A stretch of 64,000 nucleotides of DNA. Origin: a virus. Of this stretch, positions 31,501 to 35,718 are shown one piece after another. The stretch covers positions 1-64,000 of the IMG/VR virus record IMGVR_UViG_3300024999_001520. One strand, written 5' to 3'. The position numbers and the translations under genes were made by a program. The notes under the pieces were generated by a model. The model was not told the DNA's origin, made no database searches, and saw nothing but the letters and a program-made list of their open reading frames with translations. The first letter of the stretch is position 1, and each line of letters begins with the position of its first letter.

Positions 31501-33519
31501 GGCAACGTGTTTTCTGCGTCCGGCGCACAGGACATCCTTACCAAGCGCAGAAAACAACTAGAAGCCATCATGAAGGAAAATAACCTGGCTGACGGCGGCA
31601 ACGTGTTTTCTGCGTCCGGCGCACAGGACATCCTTACCAAGCGCAGAAAACAACTAGAAGCCATCATGAAGGAAAATAACCTGGCTGACGGCGGCAACGT
31701 GTTTTCTGCGTCCGGCGCACAGGACATCCTTACCAAGCGCAGAAAACAACTAGAAGCCATCATGAAGGAAAATAACCTGGCTGACGGCGGTAGTATACCC
31801 ATGTTTACAGAGAAGGAGGTATTAACTCTGGCTAAAGCAAGGGCCTCAGTTTTAAATGAAGAGGAACAATTAAGAAAAGGAGTTAAAACTGAAGACTTAT
31901 TAGGAGCTACTACTTCAAGAGTGTCTTCTGAAGAACAACAACTTATGACTCAAATGGCAGAAAGAAAAACTACTTTTGGTGAATCTTACAATGCAGGAAG
32001 AGTGGGCGCCGCCGAAGAGTATTTTACTGCCACGCGAGATATAAAGGAAAACGTTAGACGTTTAGCAGCAAATGATGTGGGCACCGAAAAACAAACAAAT
32101 ACTATGACTTTTACACCTAACTACTTATATAAAGGTGCTAAGATGTCAAGTATGACCGCAGCAGCAGGCCCAGCTTATCCAGAAGTAGAGCAACTTAGAA
32201 ATTATCTTGAAGATCCAACTATCATGCGTAATGCCTTATCCCATGGTATTGATAAAGAGACAGGTAAGCCTAATGCTGGCTATCTTCCGGAAGAATATGT
32301 ATGGCAAGCTAGACAGTCATTAAATAAATTTGATAAATTAGTTACATCTGGTAATACATTACAAAACAGTCCGGCGCTCCGGGCGTTAAGACACGTACTT
32401 GCTGATGTAGAGGATCGTATAGCCTTAACCTCCAATATAGGAAGGGTTATAGGACTTAGGGATACTGGTAAATTAGATGCAATGTTGCCTATGGGCGGTG
32501 CTAAAATTAGTGAAACTGATGAGGGCACATTTTGGAATTATGCCGGTAATTTGGCAGCCAAACAAAACATGCCAAAAGAGTTGGAGGGTTTATTAACAAC
32601 AAATGAATTTAGAGCTCTGGCCGTTAAGAGTATTAGTGAAGGTGACAGCGCACGTGTTAAAACTATTATTGAGGACTATTTAAAGACACGTAATTTAGAT
32701 GAAAATAGTAATCTTTTAAGCGACACTTTTAAAGGTAATAAGCAACTTGAAGGTGGAAGATTCATGCCTATTATGCATGACGGCGGCGTAACGAGATCTA
32801 CTGGTCCTCATTATTTAGAGAAAGGTGAGGTAGTATTGCCAAGACGCTTTGCTGATGGTGGCCTTGTTAATAGTGAACTTACTACCAATACAATTACTAA
32901 TGCCCAACAAAAAAGTATTACACTTACTTGGGATGAAAGTAAAAAATTACAGGTAGAAGATAGAGTATTACGTGTAGAGGACAAAGAGTTAAAGTTGGCT
33001 GATATAGCTCCCTTAAAAGTAGAGGATAAAGTATTTGATGTTAAATTGGACGATAACGGTATTACTGATAAACTAACTTCTGTAATAAGTAGTATACCAG
33101 ATAAGATATCTTTGGATTCTTCAAACGTTAAACTAGATACATCTAATCTAGAAACTATGTTTAAGAACCTGGCGGACTCCATAAATAATACTAAATCCGT
33201 AGGTGCTGATAGTACAATTTTAGATACCGCATTAGAAAGTATAGCTTTTGTTAAAGAGCAAACTGATGAACAAATACACATAATAGATTCTAAGTTAACT
33301 AATTTACAGGAATCTTTTGGAAAGGATGTACAGGCTGAGATAAATGTACGAATTGCGGAAGTTAAAAAAGATATTTTGAATAATAATTCAAAATTAATTG
33401 ACTCTTATATAAATAGGCAAAGGACCGACATTAGTAAATTAAAGTTTGAACTAACATCTATTGATGGGCAATTAAAACGTTTAATGACACTAGTGTATGC
33501 TAATAGGAATATAGGCTAA
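10567..33519 (+). CDS. giant tape-measure protein fused to an RNA polymerase core and a PD-(D/E)XK nuclease
   Basis: This single frame of 7,650 residues starts at TTG (AGGAGG at 10554-10559, seven bases upstream). Order seen: residues 1-1000 mostly Lys/Ser/Thr/Ala-rich helices; about 1450-2800 RNA-polymerase signatures (separate entry); 3300-3420 RecB-type nuclease (separate entry); 3450-3950 helical linkers; about 3975-4390 TP901-type tape-measure core. Hydrophobic stretches lie at about 4545-4567, 5475-5530 and 6783-6830 and may insert into the host membrane. Gly-Gly modules of the kind found near tape-measure C-termini (xGG..GxGTxTSD.I.A.LS.GEYV) start near 5596, 5748 and 6924, with shorter ADGG/DGG forms from 6976 to about 7435. 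The C-terminal 180 residues are coiled coil. The family sets tail length at about 0.15 nm per residue, so the whole chain could span about 1.1 micrometre, or about 0.75 if roughly 2,500 residues are folded cargo. No cell-wall hydrolase motif was seen. Most known tape measures have 700-5,000 residues. Confidence 0.93.
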   Translation: MAKHDITVSHIISGSSSGSNKADNIASTLDSTLAKAFNGLTDRLASSVKKAIKDGLNDAYGKAQSSTATKDTAQQAKILADNISKTIAKEFQRSITAGGTTSSGKPTTTLDTKALESIITKELGALTKVLGAISGKSDKTAIDKSIKDLNTSILTAIKKDPASTDFGKLTKLQTAIEGLAKSVDNSYKTTVTTTKDTSNVKEVSAGLSKLYSEIKQLTSGLTKLSKAVEASPAASSDIIKELDQIKKAVKEETTKQRSSAASGIDTYALASAISKSVEKGLVTLSAAKKTSIISKEPSKQTDKVLVSTLSELRAVSKALEDLPKLLKSGGSTSNIKYLETATKKSKQQIDVALNDKEIITRLNKLSEKLVLSVDVDDKAFRKTIDSIINASNSKVTVQVSADTKLAEKDIDTLVKDRDIKIGVATTLNKKLKEITTLLDIIDKAATLDVTIDTADVKKELNSVIKEISSGAAEIVIAPKLENIERLITSKFPDNVKLDVLLDLNADEAAKALSGYFNNYKQAISTLKKNLESLKGVLTESLSVKTESINKTLRTSSFNSPEVKKASSEIAALRSLIDELQNTTEASMVSQAKAGSQIADNLVTKVRAIKTEDLSSKFEALERNVAEVAASLTKLADSTKHTVLAAPTTKVATNVGAKAPTTPAANISRIKAIGSTSEQKAVYGSKVIKPAVGGYSADNIKQEFDKVATAKDQMADSVQGILKGISASRASLDVHAMERQLSSSLNALLKDITNTVTEQLGKSDWKPLEMPGAPESSKYFTNVSNSLNQTNAKMWTMQIADVKSMQRELTKNKRTATGDPNQIVSAFKELQLDKLMANVTHGGSADENAELLASKVATWMKSASKENIAGWTTVADPEIKKALLDLKTAYETSKGTVNLVEGVKKAVGSQLGPLTQLTRQTYAVAEVNRSLSDVDTTRKEHPAPYIRNVALPAARMTPSGTPILETAHGSERALSKFAMFETGLEKLYSKALQAGTLSREEDYASKIQTIGVNPQTRLEQNAVSDLVTKLLADISTFKQGAPASTEYARVIKEFSGIKEGYKAATVSKMVQKKRIDPDLDILPALTNITNQIDQFTLDPNKDLKTQIMSFVNMMNTAQVSAYDFAKALDKVEFKNIYDIYGKVLADPLKKLVEKPAYQSGARGFESATKQVEQLMPLIEPGKPRRGLQQSNVVNLLSRGTPGLYPTERDYELKPEEHKNYIKDLNLRFKEMYAERDMLAKLAAESPESGPIVKRLQELPTQGRKLSSLGIPESQASSIAYLKSNKVRGADEDNKDYEEGLSYLKALGGTNIKMFVDDLTSMAPFGEFQQLGRNIAGVTNAMSSSIDEINGLTDKFDVARVKGIGTTTPTLRTEREKSLIEGGRYGEKGYGFNVTAELRHTAGTFEDQILVSGKLADAVTSLTKTLVLPAAGGRMLGKELSSGKGTEAVSDVKPGVLKDVDSPEAINKVYSQFQDMLGVSNTYKGRADKAFITEVQKAMATVRSENVEVQAAKVAEVFMNHFGRKFTTRFGSKGVSMTSTDTSKMSDILKTWGDKNIKVLTSEEQVNAGLGTAKMPKSMGQLAAELLDSQIEGLTAAGASQSEVEGLKSQLINSGNKFMIEYFKDATSGLTIPEEASVQQDIYNKAKELFSSIGIAITDGVDGINNLKQTYSSMIKEGGLYELKPIDVRISSLGAGKRGLQTEVLETILNNVANVQKASEKDEAYTTLRDKFAPDMYKKLLGSGKESLSTYSSALGFKGTDPGKAEEALTKIFMQRGKKSDQAAVMAKRGAALEEMSNFYTEIIDEFGEKRKSLVGQKFLQVVEEPTATEAWSTTDVRKRIKGAKLNVPAYTAYLNVFGKDSELMKEINQTPIQGAGSQAELVEQLSDTDKKHWEYIKTLIANTNKDSEVLGALRNKLEKVSVDELKSFDYSTGTLDKGKRSMLGTVMDVEKFNKPFMLQLPSSDASKAKLGQKPTAFEDFYVPSPAGRGVYPEPLVAGEFGPEEPTRVLQNLINSAKDYQDFVTNTEQYYMAKNVDSRKTAEAVMKEAAAGMLKSSVLSTTSDIRVKGGRLSTYDPKYVKELEQMWITFKKNINDDLSASMDKSYASSMEGVVQSQANYAEKRYNAILKALRHAGATVSGQLSEGKVPFKVDPKGNLLEQLNTISKDFSGGKGMLEQEMNNKLAAVQKAKINYLETLAETTLGKSGSVAETLFTRKIPAVMAKAVSATVDKTKDLETFDTQMSAIIGDLEGLSPEMQQEMGISEKSIKSLKSLQEQTQSIKEKHSKRLKRTSELGLPVLGQHEIGVPAEIARKIPVSFTKKFTKEGEAAPATKVEGTLLDMLRYTQDLQGKGSTAEEKATIKKYIEEELAPYIESLRYPFTGTSSIQPYKARLLDEGKGGMASNVLAVPGMPNLPMDALSGVIQRMTKQREDLSTKRAGELSKGAAASPEKLEKLTDLIDKLNAAISNLLPKYIAHQQKLDFDGDAIEIHSAINVKARGDIKKHYDTLTQDLSDTASVFRDQFTYGAVQPPASEYTLAEMGESFAKKFPTEKGFSFMQKPFATEDMGFLSLSEQMQALAGDSKDLNKVLEQISNLLDKTDADKLEAAVTNIKDLSNADELKNNADKVAAVIETLDDKFKKSFKFQTGASLANERTKSAVAAQLFKIHTGPETEAFTRLSLSYNKDVSGESSLIGAKGDQKFSRDEQARMNELTRFSLQKGMDVKHAGAASVSSDITRDIMEPGGGEKVYKNILNNKDYEDLKDFVKADAQAITDRIHSMLSKGMADDVKSMATAYGVTADLSDIDKFTAEMVDKMGFRGFLTRLEQSIINSALDTLQKQIAANKGQGMSPDTLKAAAKEEYARRLKESSPSAVASSLITSKEAPLYKFRTAGASTESQMGAYISKHGKGALDLDVGISKLQPGAYGKKEEARYSSSMAKAVATASNLEDELNQLYEVSGSGAYGELVKTSADRLKNSQKDVQAVTAAIANYEPLDIKSIQDSIGKLTELTTGDLATMSPIHTQVFKDRSSAKDLMRMRDVVDYYTTLAGLPVVEPSVLQEIELLGKSELSKMAETKFKDQGLTPEELQTKVDAYVDVFSEKMKALYSLDRALKVFKTSSASGMDVATMLPPVSSGKVRGTTYRSTAGIEAAKVSSPIMEAGIYGSAGGPPPPATPGITTPGAGVPGGPFTFTGGALNVHLQSIAAGIGLFVGDTPQAKTQTTTEPAIDVEQLKKWSAQITGGHNELSGATYATIYRASALAGGGSYKSGFKKEDFSEKELNSRQIAAIVSAMRGESDNIPNDFLEASALVGQAIHAKIQKDIISMDPTAAIEQFVALTTKSGPITGHIDVVMKDETTGEKYPMDIKTVGEGVKKAIGEAIQTSGTSDFPEVYAKLIEKGDKPSLAAAYKLLDVASQLNVYMTAIGATKGEAKYYSSTGKGEDTPEVVKFKQDPALLAKDVDAVAKARRFAGKFRTTGSLEEQTEAAKKASPLNISASDLKRMLDESSKHFESVKTAGGGRQRAASYRPMTPKESEEKIKGFKLDETDSISDIDKLYSPKIAAGKDVWADLENFTTFHTAAKEFQRQVRNINYEEELNSLEKVSKDLSDIIRGTGKTGPDMDRFRKATDKFKQLATDQGGPEGERRAGAQLNKAWKLYRMAEGDYYLSQAKEAKRAYEAASSSKDFEAETASYGKAQSAISRMRKFVSRVAGSRTDIYTEDKKFVMPEMARRLNVYQTPGELATKATTPLGDDKQLQSMFENIVSDLQKDSVMTPAVEKARTAVSTITGSNVKREMIDMMQNAEMLTRMGSDVMHAWDFDLLAEKLSRLRASLERYMKYNLTDDFGAAQKKNLETVIKYLKSVENSYTMINQSANKDWGEAGTVPVPKWLAPKEQLAMHTSNVEKVKEYFEKPQESGGARVGEVRSYPIKVLDQTGQVVRNVVVDFAKYGKSLSDITIKERDLASAMQGSNSGFRGAIGRAVKWGAASTVVYGGFAQLKQAISTLAEIEYSLATLKMMLNPLSSDINGLSAAAVTFAKQYGVGITDVLQSMNVFAQQGLTQAEIIDRTKVSTLAANVTTLKASEATEALTSAMKIYQEEGNSAMRFLDAWSEVEAKSAITAGDLANAIQKSASAAKIAGVTFDQLNGIVAAIGSTTRQSGKEVGTSLRFILRRLSAEKGPEQLGKLGIPVMESTGQLRSGFSVLDDLSKKWKDLSNAQKLATSQALGGTRQYNSLIALMDNWDQALRATKESMNSKGSAERRNAELMGTYRKQLEQTKVALVELQMSIGKVALPAFKIGLSGVKTFLETLSAIPDPIKAAGAAFVALLTYMTKGQQLAESLGDMLAGGKDFLGISGAGEQFTKELAKTKYELFGLGGGKLATAGLKTLGKFTTTDASGGKTDVTRGTKLSDFHSSFGRLSFKLQEVGKVFNSFVADSVSTTGKGIASFGAAGKTVGTKLSSTAGIGETIETIRKRNSMTKEDIEKTVKELGIHQALKKLVSGGLAMGAEVAGMGSYLGGMAVKGFGDSLGDIGKKLTENLATDDTSFIAAVAPLLTTIAALVPAIKVLGDQYGRMTQSAQDYANAMYSMRSIQEDNLTNIKNMAASYDVLQSKIEDLNKLNDPATKERRKSLNTYEAPIITLGRAQEDVISLANQLAESNSNLVLGYDKVGNAVLKASTNFDEYFKVLDKSRTKQLAESEVDVASKFIEDLTKTGGSENTKKMIKDIASEVPIIGEMLAKGIKVAPAKAIAEVTAQLNNLLSIKAKSPMSSAVDKDIKKYQETLKALRNDYAATYKEFSNVLGNINTKGLDPNEIAKIFADPRLKEGYDVILNMEPRLNIAGLKGKINWQDVLGQTVMQRALPSAKSLDFTKELTKGKLESAGLFERQGKVLNNDIVLFMDDVAAKYNMAGKQAIVKLKETSDGVFEWVAQYFNTKTLKVEERAFDKDMQQLVENIFPANHIQDEITDKIEILNEFVAGAGAGIRAISAKDFKKEFDLGERFFSDIATTTLLQSGKGFTPTASTGKGFGESPFQKSWKKDFEEYYAKPMIKFRSYMEDLDKLKVEGLDEGSVTIANDLYKELENLTTILKNNQVVMQYRAVLADLTKTFESGKRAIEENIAVERSRQEVFKGTTGYLKGISEGLDTFDTGGPKYKDLTVQQRTLIGSEDYRNLAAQLKELDIQKQGASEGMYSSDKALVALDSIAAVSKGFGSVLTKDEMQNFTETVARTGDTGYAELKIETSRVATNTADTVTKLEDILMALGSPGELDKQLEKYMSASSPQDLLTGLERVAEMRDRASATGNSDMVIEANKVLDVMTKNLTSQLGVDRTLKEIGSQNVFGAKNYTATEASQRMFSGLDFRDFVTQMKDVVPEESKWFGLKTVPNKPTFTADVEAINKLQTANQQTQFIDDKTVMKATAAASVASAFQKAGENATVKKLDEQLQVLRAQLAAEEAKPAVNQNKGLIEDLKTQEKTLTTSREDTAAKATLYGAVTTMTASKTAIMEFAKSLGFADDTIKKLGAGTVATYAALLVFSKLLGTDLSEATKNYGKVLKDVATGVANTGEAPSLSQAIKLKRAEKNFYEDYEKNKTQYGFADGGRVFGEGTPTSDSINAKLSKDEYVLDAATARRAGYARLDKFSKTHNPEDLTGFATGGAVKNSLIESKDELKNKADLLRKVNDILKDYPELSDVLKGSEEMALDVLKEKYPEVHKAVTTLSKIKVGKGEEATLNLPDDLKKLLDAVNFKMATGGPIAGEGTGTSDDILARVSNGEYIIKADSAKHLGQSKLDYINEYGKLPTFATGGAVAGPITDPDINRPAQVLATAAAATMAGYLAESNEKLTEIATASKKSAAESTLIADLIQKNTSSAQKIFNTLNEQAIKNATTDKILQGTEVKSKVLDVDAEKKKVEQAIKDMKEVYKQQAQVINKQAADMQEQMLKLEMAEELEKELNDMAAAISNVEITANAKNRFSKLVEESMTYGVKSFVRPSFWSSNFAVPQPGGLLGGKYNPPQVDLGVRSTRDMTTEQYLLFKDKELVSKAKNLSEVGKNFFTNLGRLFTDLDFFAKDLNFESVATFINSLASIQDPRKGVKLEKVFTINKYQKAETSFKALEKAQSKTDLMQSKLTELYIEKQELDALDKTVGLSSKEKKRFKNVDILIDEYEHAIKGQVSKIKNIKIDLEPVIIEGTFKKARSERANTELVEDFSSITRSISQSKTSMTAAMNPELSGFRGDLQFKRKDAELSDQEYFFKSSQGTTKNTIDQLKSAQALTENVSKKIADREQLITDIRLKLLDAGDKETNQTKAYKDEILKLSDETSDLTEDFETLKNSMESLGSITQTVFDTGKSLRVFNESFKSLSVQGFSAGLEGTRNLKLAMDSLVGASGPFAKRMVTPTQQIDALMGGGISLSKFADEFEIRTADLYTQLFSGNLKGNDLQKVIDQITHMPQEKARVREEQDLVKQFQGLDTMVNAINSMEDTLIERISFGNEDAGTKAYYAGSLKQLEELKNSQATFIKSETTIGAVKEKAKAQYGEGTIEYQRYMSQFGGMAESTRAVAITPEVKEGFARIQHDLEKTLMNSDPVVKELINIQKILETLAEKLGVPSSELRQLFKTPGETDKLLPTLETAKFQSPVQKYVSEVEQNSMAGLVAANKALDALSVPTGNLVIELGRVIPKFVEYNNALGNAIVNLTSRAVGAAIKDINIVPPGVAQEKAVKEKATFIGTKMAEQQGFDVNDPIIKARINQFAAGQAMFISEQERQNARNKPSVFTDTPTKDFVSKGTLSLGASALAAMGPDIALLAEFFMGPQAATLLTAAPLAVGAGVEGYNFAAPKADYLMSLKETNDLLTKAEKDAASRGDLFEKPSLNLPDLENLHLADDAYFKAQIEALYNNTTQLQELNKALKDKPTETTAVDAATPLVKARGGYITGPGGPREDKVPAMLSPGEYVIRAHAAQKLGYDTLDYINKKGIMPGLADGGNVFSASGAQDILTKRRKQLEAIMKENNLADGGNVFSASGAQDILTKRRKQLEAIMKENNLADGGNVFSASGAQDILTKRRKQLEAIMKENNLADGGSIPMFTEKEVLTLAKARASVLNEEEQLRKGVKTEDLLGATTSRVSSEEQQLMTQMAERKTTFGESYNAGRVGAAEEYFTATRDIKENVRRLAANDVGTEKQTNTMTFTPNYLYKGAKMSSMTAAAGPAYPEVEQLRNYLEDPTIMRNALSHGIDKETGKPNAGYLPEEYVWQARQSLNKFDKLVTSGNTLQNSPALRALRHVLADVEDRIALTSNIGRVIGLRDTGKLDAMLPMGGAKISETDEGTFWNYAGNLAAKQNMPKELEGLLTTNEFRALAVKSISEGDSARVKTIIEDYLKTRNLDENSNLLSDTFKGNKQLEGGRFMPIMHDGGVTRSTGPHYLEKGEVVLPRRFADGGLVNSELTTNTITNAQQKSITLTWDESKKLQVEDRVLRVEDKELKLADIAPLKVEDKVFDVKLDDNGITDKLTSVISSIPDKISLDSSNVKLDTSNLETMFKNLADSINNTKSVGADSTILDTALESIAFVKEQTDEQIHIIDSKLTNLQESFGKDVQAEINVRIAEVKKDILNNNSKLIDSYINRQRTDISKLKFELTSIDGQLKRLMTLVYANRNIG
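14950..18960 (+). other. RNA polymerase core (two double-psi barrels) inside the tape measure
   Basis: Beta-like signature: GRKFTTRFGSKG at residues 1521-1532 (15127-15162) has the exact spacing of the cellular G-D-K-x3-R-H-G-x-K-G motif, with both active-site lysines (K1523, K1531) eight apart. MGQLAAELL (1577-1585) follows, like the RM.xGQ.LE element of beta. Beta-prime-like signatures: EIGVPAEIA (2302-2310) matches the Rpb1 E/Q-VGVP..IA element. R2376-Y-P2378, then S2384 and R2391-L-L, keep the Rpb1 RQP...S...R.L spacing. DFDGD (2480-2484, 18004-18018) with a following H is the Mg-binding loop. HAGAAS at 2724-2729 resembles the trigger-loop H..GAAS, and 2650-2680 may hold the bridge-helix counterpart. 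The order is beta then beta-prime in one chain, as in YonO and crAss-like gp66 enzymes. The GDK Asp is replaced by Arg. The boundaries given are approximate. Confidence 0.8.
20455..20850 (+). other. PD-(D/E)XK (RecB/Cas4-type) nuclease domain inside the tape measure
   Basis: All landmarks of a RecB-family nuclease occur in order: H3314 in LVGQAIHAKIQ, D3348 in ITGHIDVVM, D3363-I-K3365-T in PMDIKTVG, and Q3415-xxx-Y3419 in SQLNVYMTA. Known enzymes use the His, the two Asp and the Lys for metal-dependent DNA cleavage. The conserved Gln and Tyr mark the RecB/Cas4 branch. Upstream residues from about 3270 contain a helical lead-in. The domain lies between the polymerase region and the TP901 core. 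Its target could be host DNA, or the domain might process phage DNA as it enters. No inhibitor or immunity gene is visible next to it. Confidence 0.75.
22480..23740 (+). other. TP901-type tape-measure core region
   Basis: Residues about 3975-4390 follow the conserved phage-tail tape-measure core: a Gly/Ala-rich start (RAVKWGAASTVVYGGFAQLK) and helices with QQGLTQAEIIDR, which resembles the usual QAGL.Q.EI form. AGVTFDQLNGIVAAIG, LRFILRRLS, LGIPVMESTGQLRSGFSVLD and LGGTRQYNSLIALMDNW come next, all classic landmarks of this family. This secures the identity of the giant gene independently of its size and position. Confidence 0.93.
31492..31779 (+). repeat. three perfect 96-bp tandem repeats inside the tape measure
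   Basis: A 96-base unit is present three times without any difference (copies start at 31492, 31588 and 31684), and a fourth begins with the first 12 bases at 31780. Each codes for 32 residues: ADGGNVFSASGAQDI, then LTKRRKQLEAIMKENN and a final Leu. The unit is clearly richer in G/C-ending codons than the rest of the gene. It combines a flexible Gly-rich start with a helix, so each copy adds a helix to the ruler. The exact identity points to recent duplication. Confidence 0.97.
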
Positions 33520-33523
33520 ATAC

Positions 33524-35707
33524 ATGGCACTTACTGAATATAGAATACCTAATGATGTACATCAAAAGGCCGATGGTACTTGGACCAATTACCATATAAT
33601 TAATGGTTTGCCAGTAAATTATGCTGATTTAGATCAAGAGCTTTCTGATTTAATGTCACAACAAAGTACTGGCCCCTTAGTTAGTACTATCCTTAATACT
33701 TTTGGTATACCATCAGATTTATCTGCTTTGGGTATTGATCCTAGTGGGGAACTCCTTGGTGTGGACATCAAAGATGTTGATACAATGTCTGCCATAAAAA
33801 TGTCATTAATAGAACCCTTTGCTAAGGGATTATATAACAACCCATTAGAGATTGTAGTTACTCCTGAAGGTAATGTTAGTATAATAGAAATAGGTTCTAT
33901 GTCTGGTGGTATAACTGATGTATACACAAGTGTAGTATCCACCACATTTGATGTTCCTGAGATAAGTGTTAAAGTCACAGGTAAAAAACCCAGATCAAAA
34001 AGAGAAGTACGCGACTGGGTAAATTTACTCTATAATGTACAAGAAGTTAATTCCGAAGAAGGTATGTCAATAGAAGAGTCGGAATACAGCCTAGCTCAGG
34101 CTTTGATTTGGGACACTAGTCAAATATCTAGTGATTGCCCGCTAGTCACATACAAAAGACACGCAGTGGTAACATTTAAAGATCCTAATTTAAATGCTTG
34201 GGCAGTTAATGATGGTGTTGAAAGTATATATGAAGTACAATCTGTTTGGGAAAAAGTAGTCGGTTGGTTATGGTATTTAGACCCAGGACCAAAAGTTGAT
34301 AGACTTACAAAAGTATCGGTCAAACAACAATCCTCAGTGCCATACCTACTTGCAGGTCCCAAAGGAATTATTAGTGCTAAGGCTGTACCAATAAATAATA
34401 ATTCGGTTAATATCGGCGTATTAAAAAAACGTGATGTGTGGATTGGACTTCAACCACAATCTACACCAGAAAATGGATGCTATGAAGGATTAAGCTACGA
34501 AATAAGTTGCGATGGTACAGAAACTATACCTATAAGCTTACCAAATAGTTTAAGATACACGACTGTTAGGAATGTGCAGACAGATAATTTAATTAGAGTT
34601 TCTAAAATATTTGTAGTCGGGCAAGAGCTGTCCATGTGCAAATCATTCCCTAAAAATGACGAAGTTGTGGCTAATTTTTTAAAATCCCAAAGTAATGAAG
34701 AAAAATTAGAGTTACTAAAACAAACTGAGGTTTTTGTAATAGCTAATGATTTAACTCCAAAAGCTTACGTATTAGAAGAAGGAGTAGATTATGGTATTGG
34801 CTATAATATCGACACAGGTCAATTATGTATTCAGGTAATCAATAATGCACACGCCTATGACTGGGGTACGTATGGAACAGATGTTTCCTTTAAGCTGCAC
34901 CCTAACTGTATTTTAGCTAATGAACCAAACTCTGATCCTGGTGTAGGTAAAGGCACTTTAATACCAAAAGAAGGTGCTGGTTATTTAGTACAACAACTTT
35001 GGGCACAGATTGATTTAAATATACCTTCTGTGGAGATATATGATCCTCACGGCCGCGCACTGGAAATAGCACAAGATTTACGTTTAGAAATAGCACCAAT
35101 TGTTGTTATAGATGATCCAGCCCCAATAGCCATTAATGGTGAGCTAGTAGATCAAGCATCTGCCATAGTAGATTCAGACCCAACTACTGTACAGGCATTA
35201 CAAGACAGTGATTATGAAATAAAAATGCGAGCATTAAATGGGACACAAATATTTGAAACAAATATGGCTACTTTATCAGAACAAGAAACAATTAATTTTT
35301 CTTATAGATTAAAGGAAATACTAAATAGAGATAAGACATTAGAGATAAGTTATGTTTGTGGTCCTAACTGTAACCCACAATTAGGTGGTACTGGGCTACA
35401 AGGGGGTGTAATTAATAATATAACCTATTCCTATACAGATATGGGTTCTTACACAATATCCGTAACAGAAGGCCCTTATATACCCAACACCGGTTTGATA
35501 TCTGGGGTAACCGGTGGACAATACACAAAACAAGTTGAGTCTATTACAGAAAATGGTATAGTAATACAAGATGAAGGTAACTGCCTTAGATATAAAGTTT
35601 TAGTAGCTGGGATAGGCATTGTAACGGCTTACAGCGCTATATCAGATATCATAAGAGTTGGTGATGAAGTAGTAGTAAAAATATATAATGTTCCTATGGA
35701 ATCATAA
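33524..35707 (+). CDS. tail hub / distal-tail protein candidate
   Basis: This 727-residue protein starts four bases after the tape-measure stop. The N-terminal 160 residues carry helices and a beta stretch (NPLEIVVTPEGNVSIIEIG). The middle is beta-rich with scattered Cys. The C-terminal part (ISYVCGPNCNPQLGG, then NITYSYTDMGSYTISVTEGP) looks like a barrel module of a tail hub. The gene following the tape measure usually codes for the distal tail or hub protein that closes the tube and starts its assembly, and this one is large enough to combine both roles. The N-terminus is probably translated by reinitiation after the tape measure, since no good ribosome site is seen. Confidence 0.65.
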   Translation: MALTEYRIPNDVHQKADGTWTNYHIINGLPVNYADLDQELSDLMSQQSTGPLVSTILNTFGIPSDLSALGIDPSGELLGVDIKDVDTMSAIKMSLIEPFAKGLYNNPLEIVVTPEGNVSIIEIGSMSGGITDVYTSVVSTTFDVPEISVKVTGKKPRSKREVRDWVNLLYNVQEVNSEEGMSIEESEYSLAQALIWDTSQISSDCPLVTYKRHAVVTFKDPNLNAWAVNDGVESIYEVQSVWEKVVGWLWYLDPGPKVDRLTKVSVKQQSSVPYLLAGPKGIISAKAVPINNNSVNIGVLKKRDVWIGLQPQSTPENGCYEGLSYEISCDGTETIPISLPNSLRYTTVRNVQTDNLIRVSKIFVVGQELSMCKSFPKNDEVVANFLKSQSNEEKLELLKQTEVFVIANDLTPKAYVLEEGVDYGIGYNIDTGQLCIQVINNAHAYDWGTYGTDVSFKLHPNCILANEPNSDPGVGKGTLIPKEGAGYLVQQLWAQIDLNIPSVEIYDPHGRALEIAQDLRLEIAPIVVIDDPAPIAINGELVDQASAIVDSDPTTVQALQDSDYEIKMRALNGTQIFETNMATLSEQETINFSYRLKEILNRDKTLEISYVCGPNCNPQLGGTGLQGGVINNITYSYTDMGSYTISVTEGPYIPNTGLISGVTGGQYTKQVESITENGIVIQDEGNCLRYKVLVAGIGIVTAYSAISDIIRVGDEVVVKIYNVPMES

Positions 35708-35718
35708 GGAGAATATAA

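Noticed and set aside
31492-31779. Tandem 96-bp repeats as a CRISPR array or origin iterons
   Set aside because: The repeats are directly adjacent without spacers and keep the reading frame of the tape measure, so they are coding repeats.
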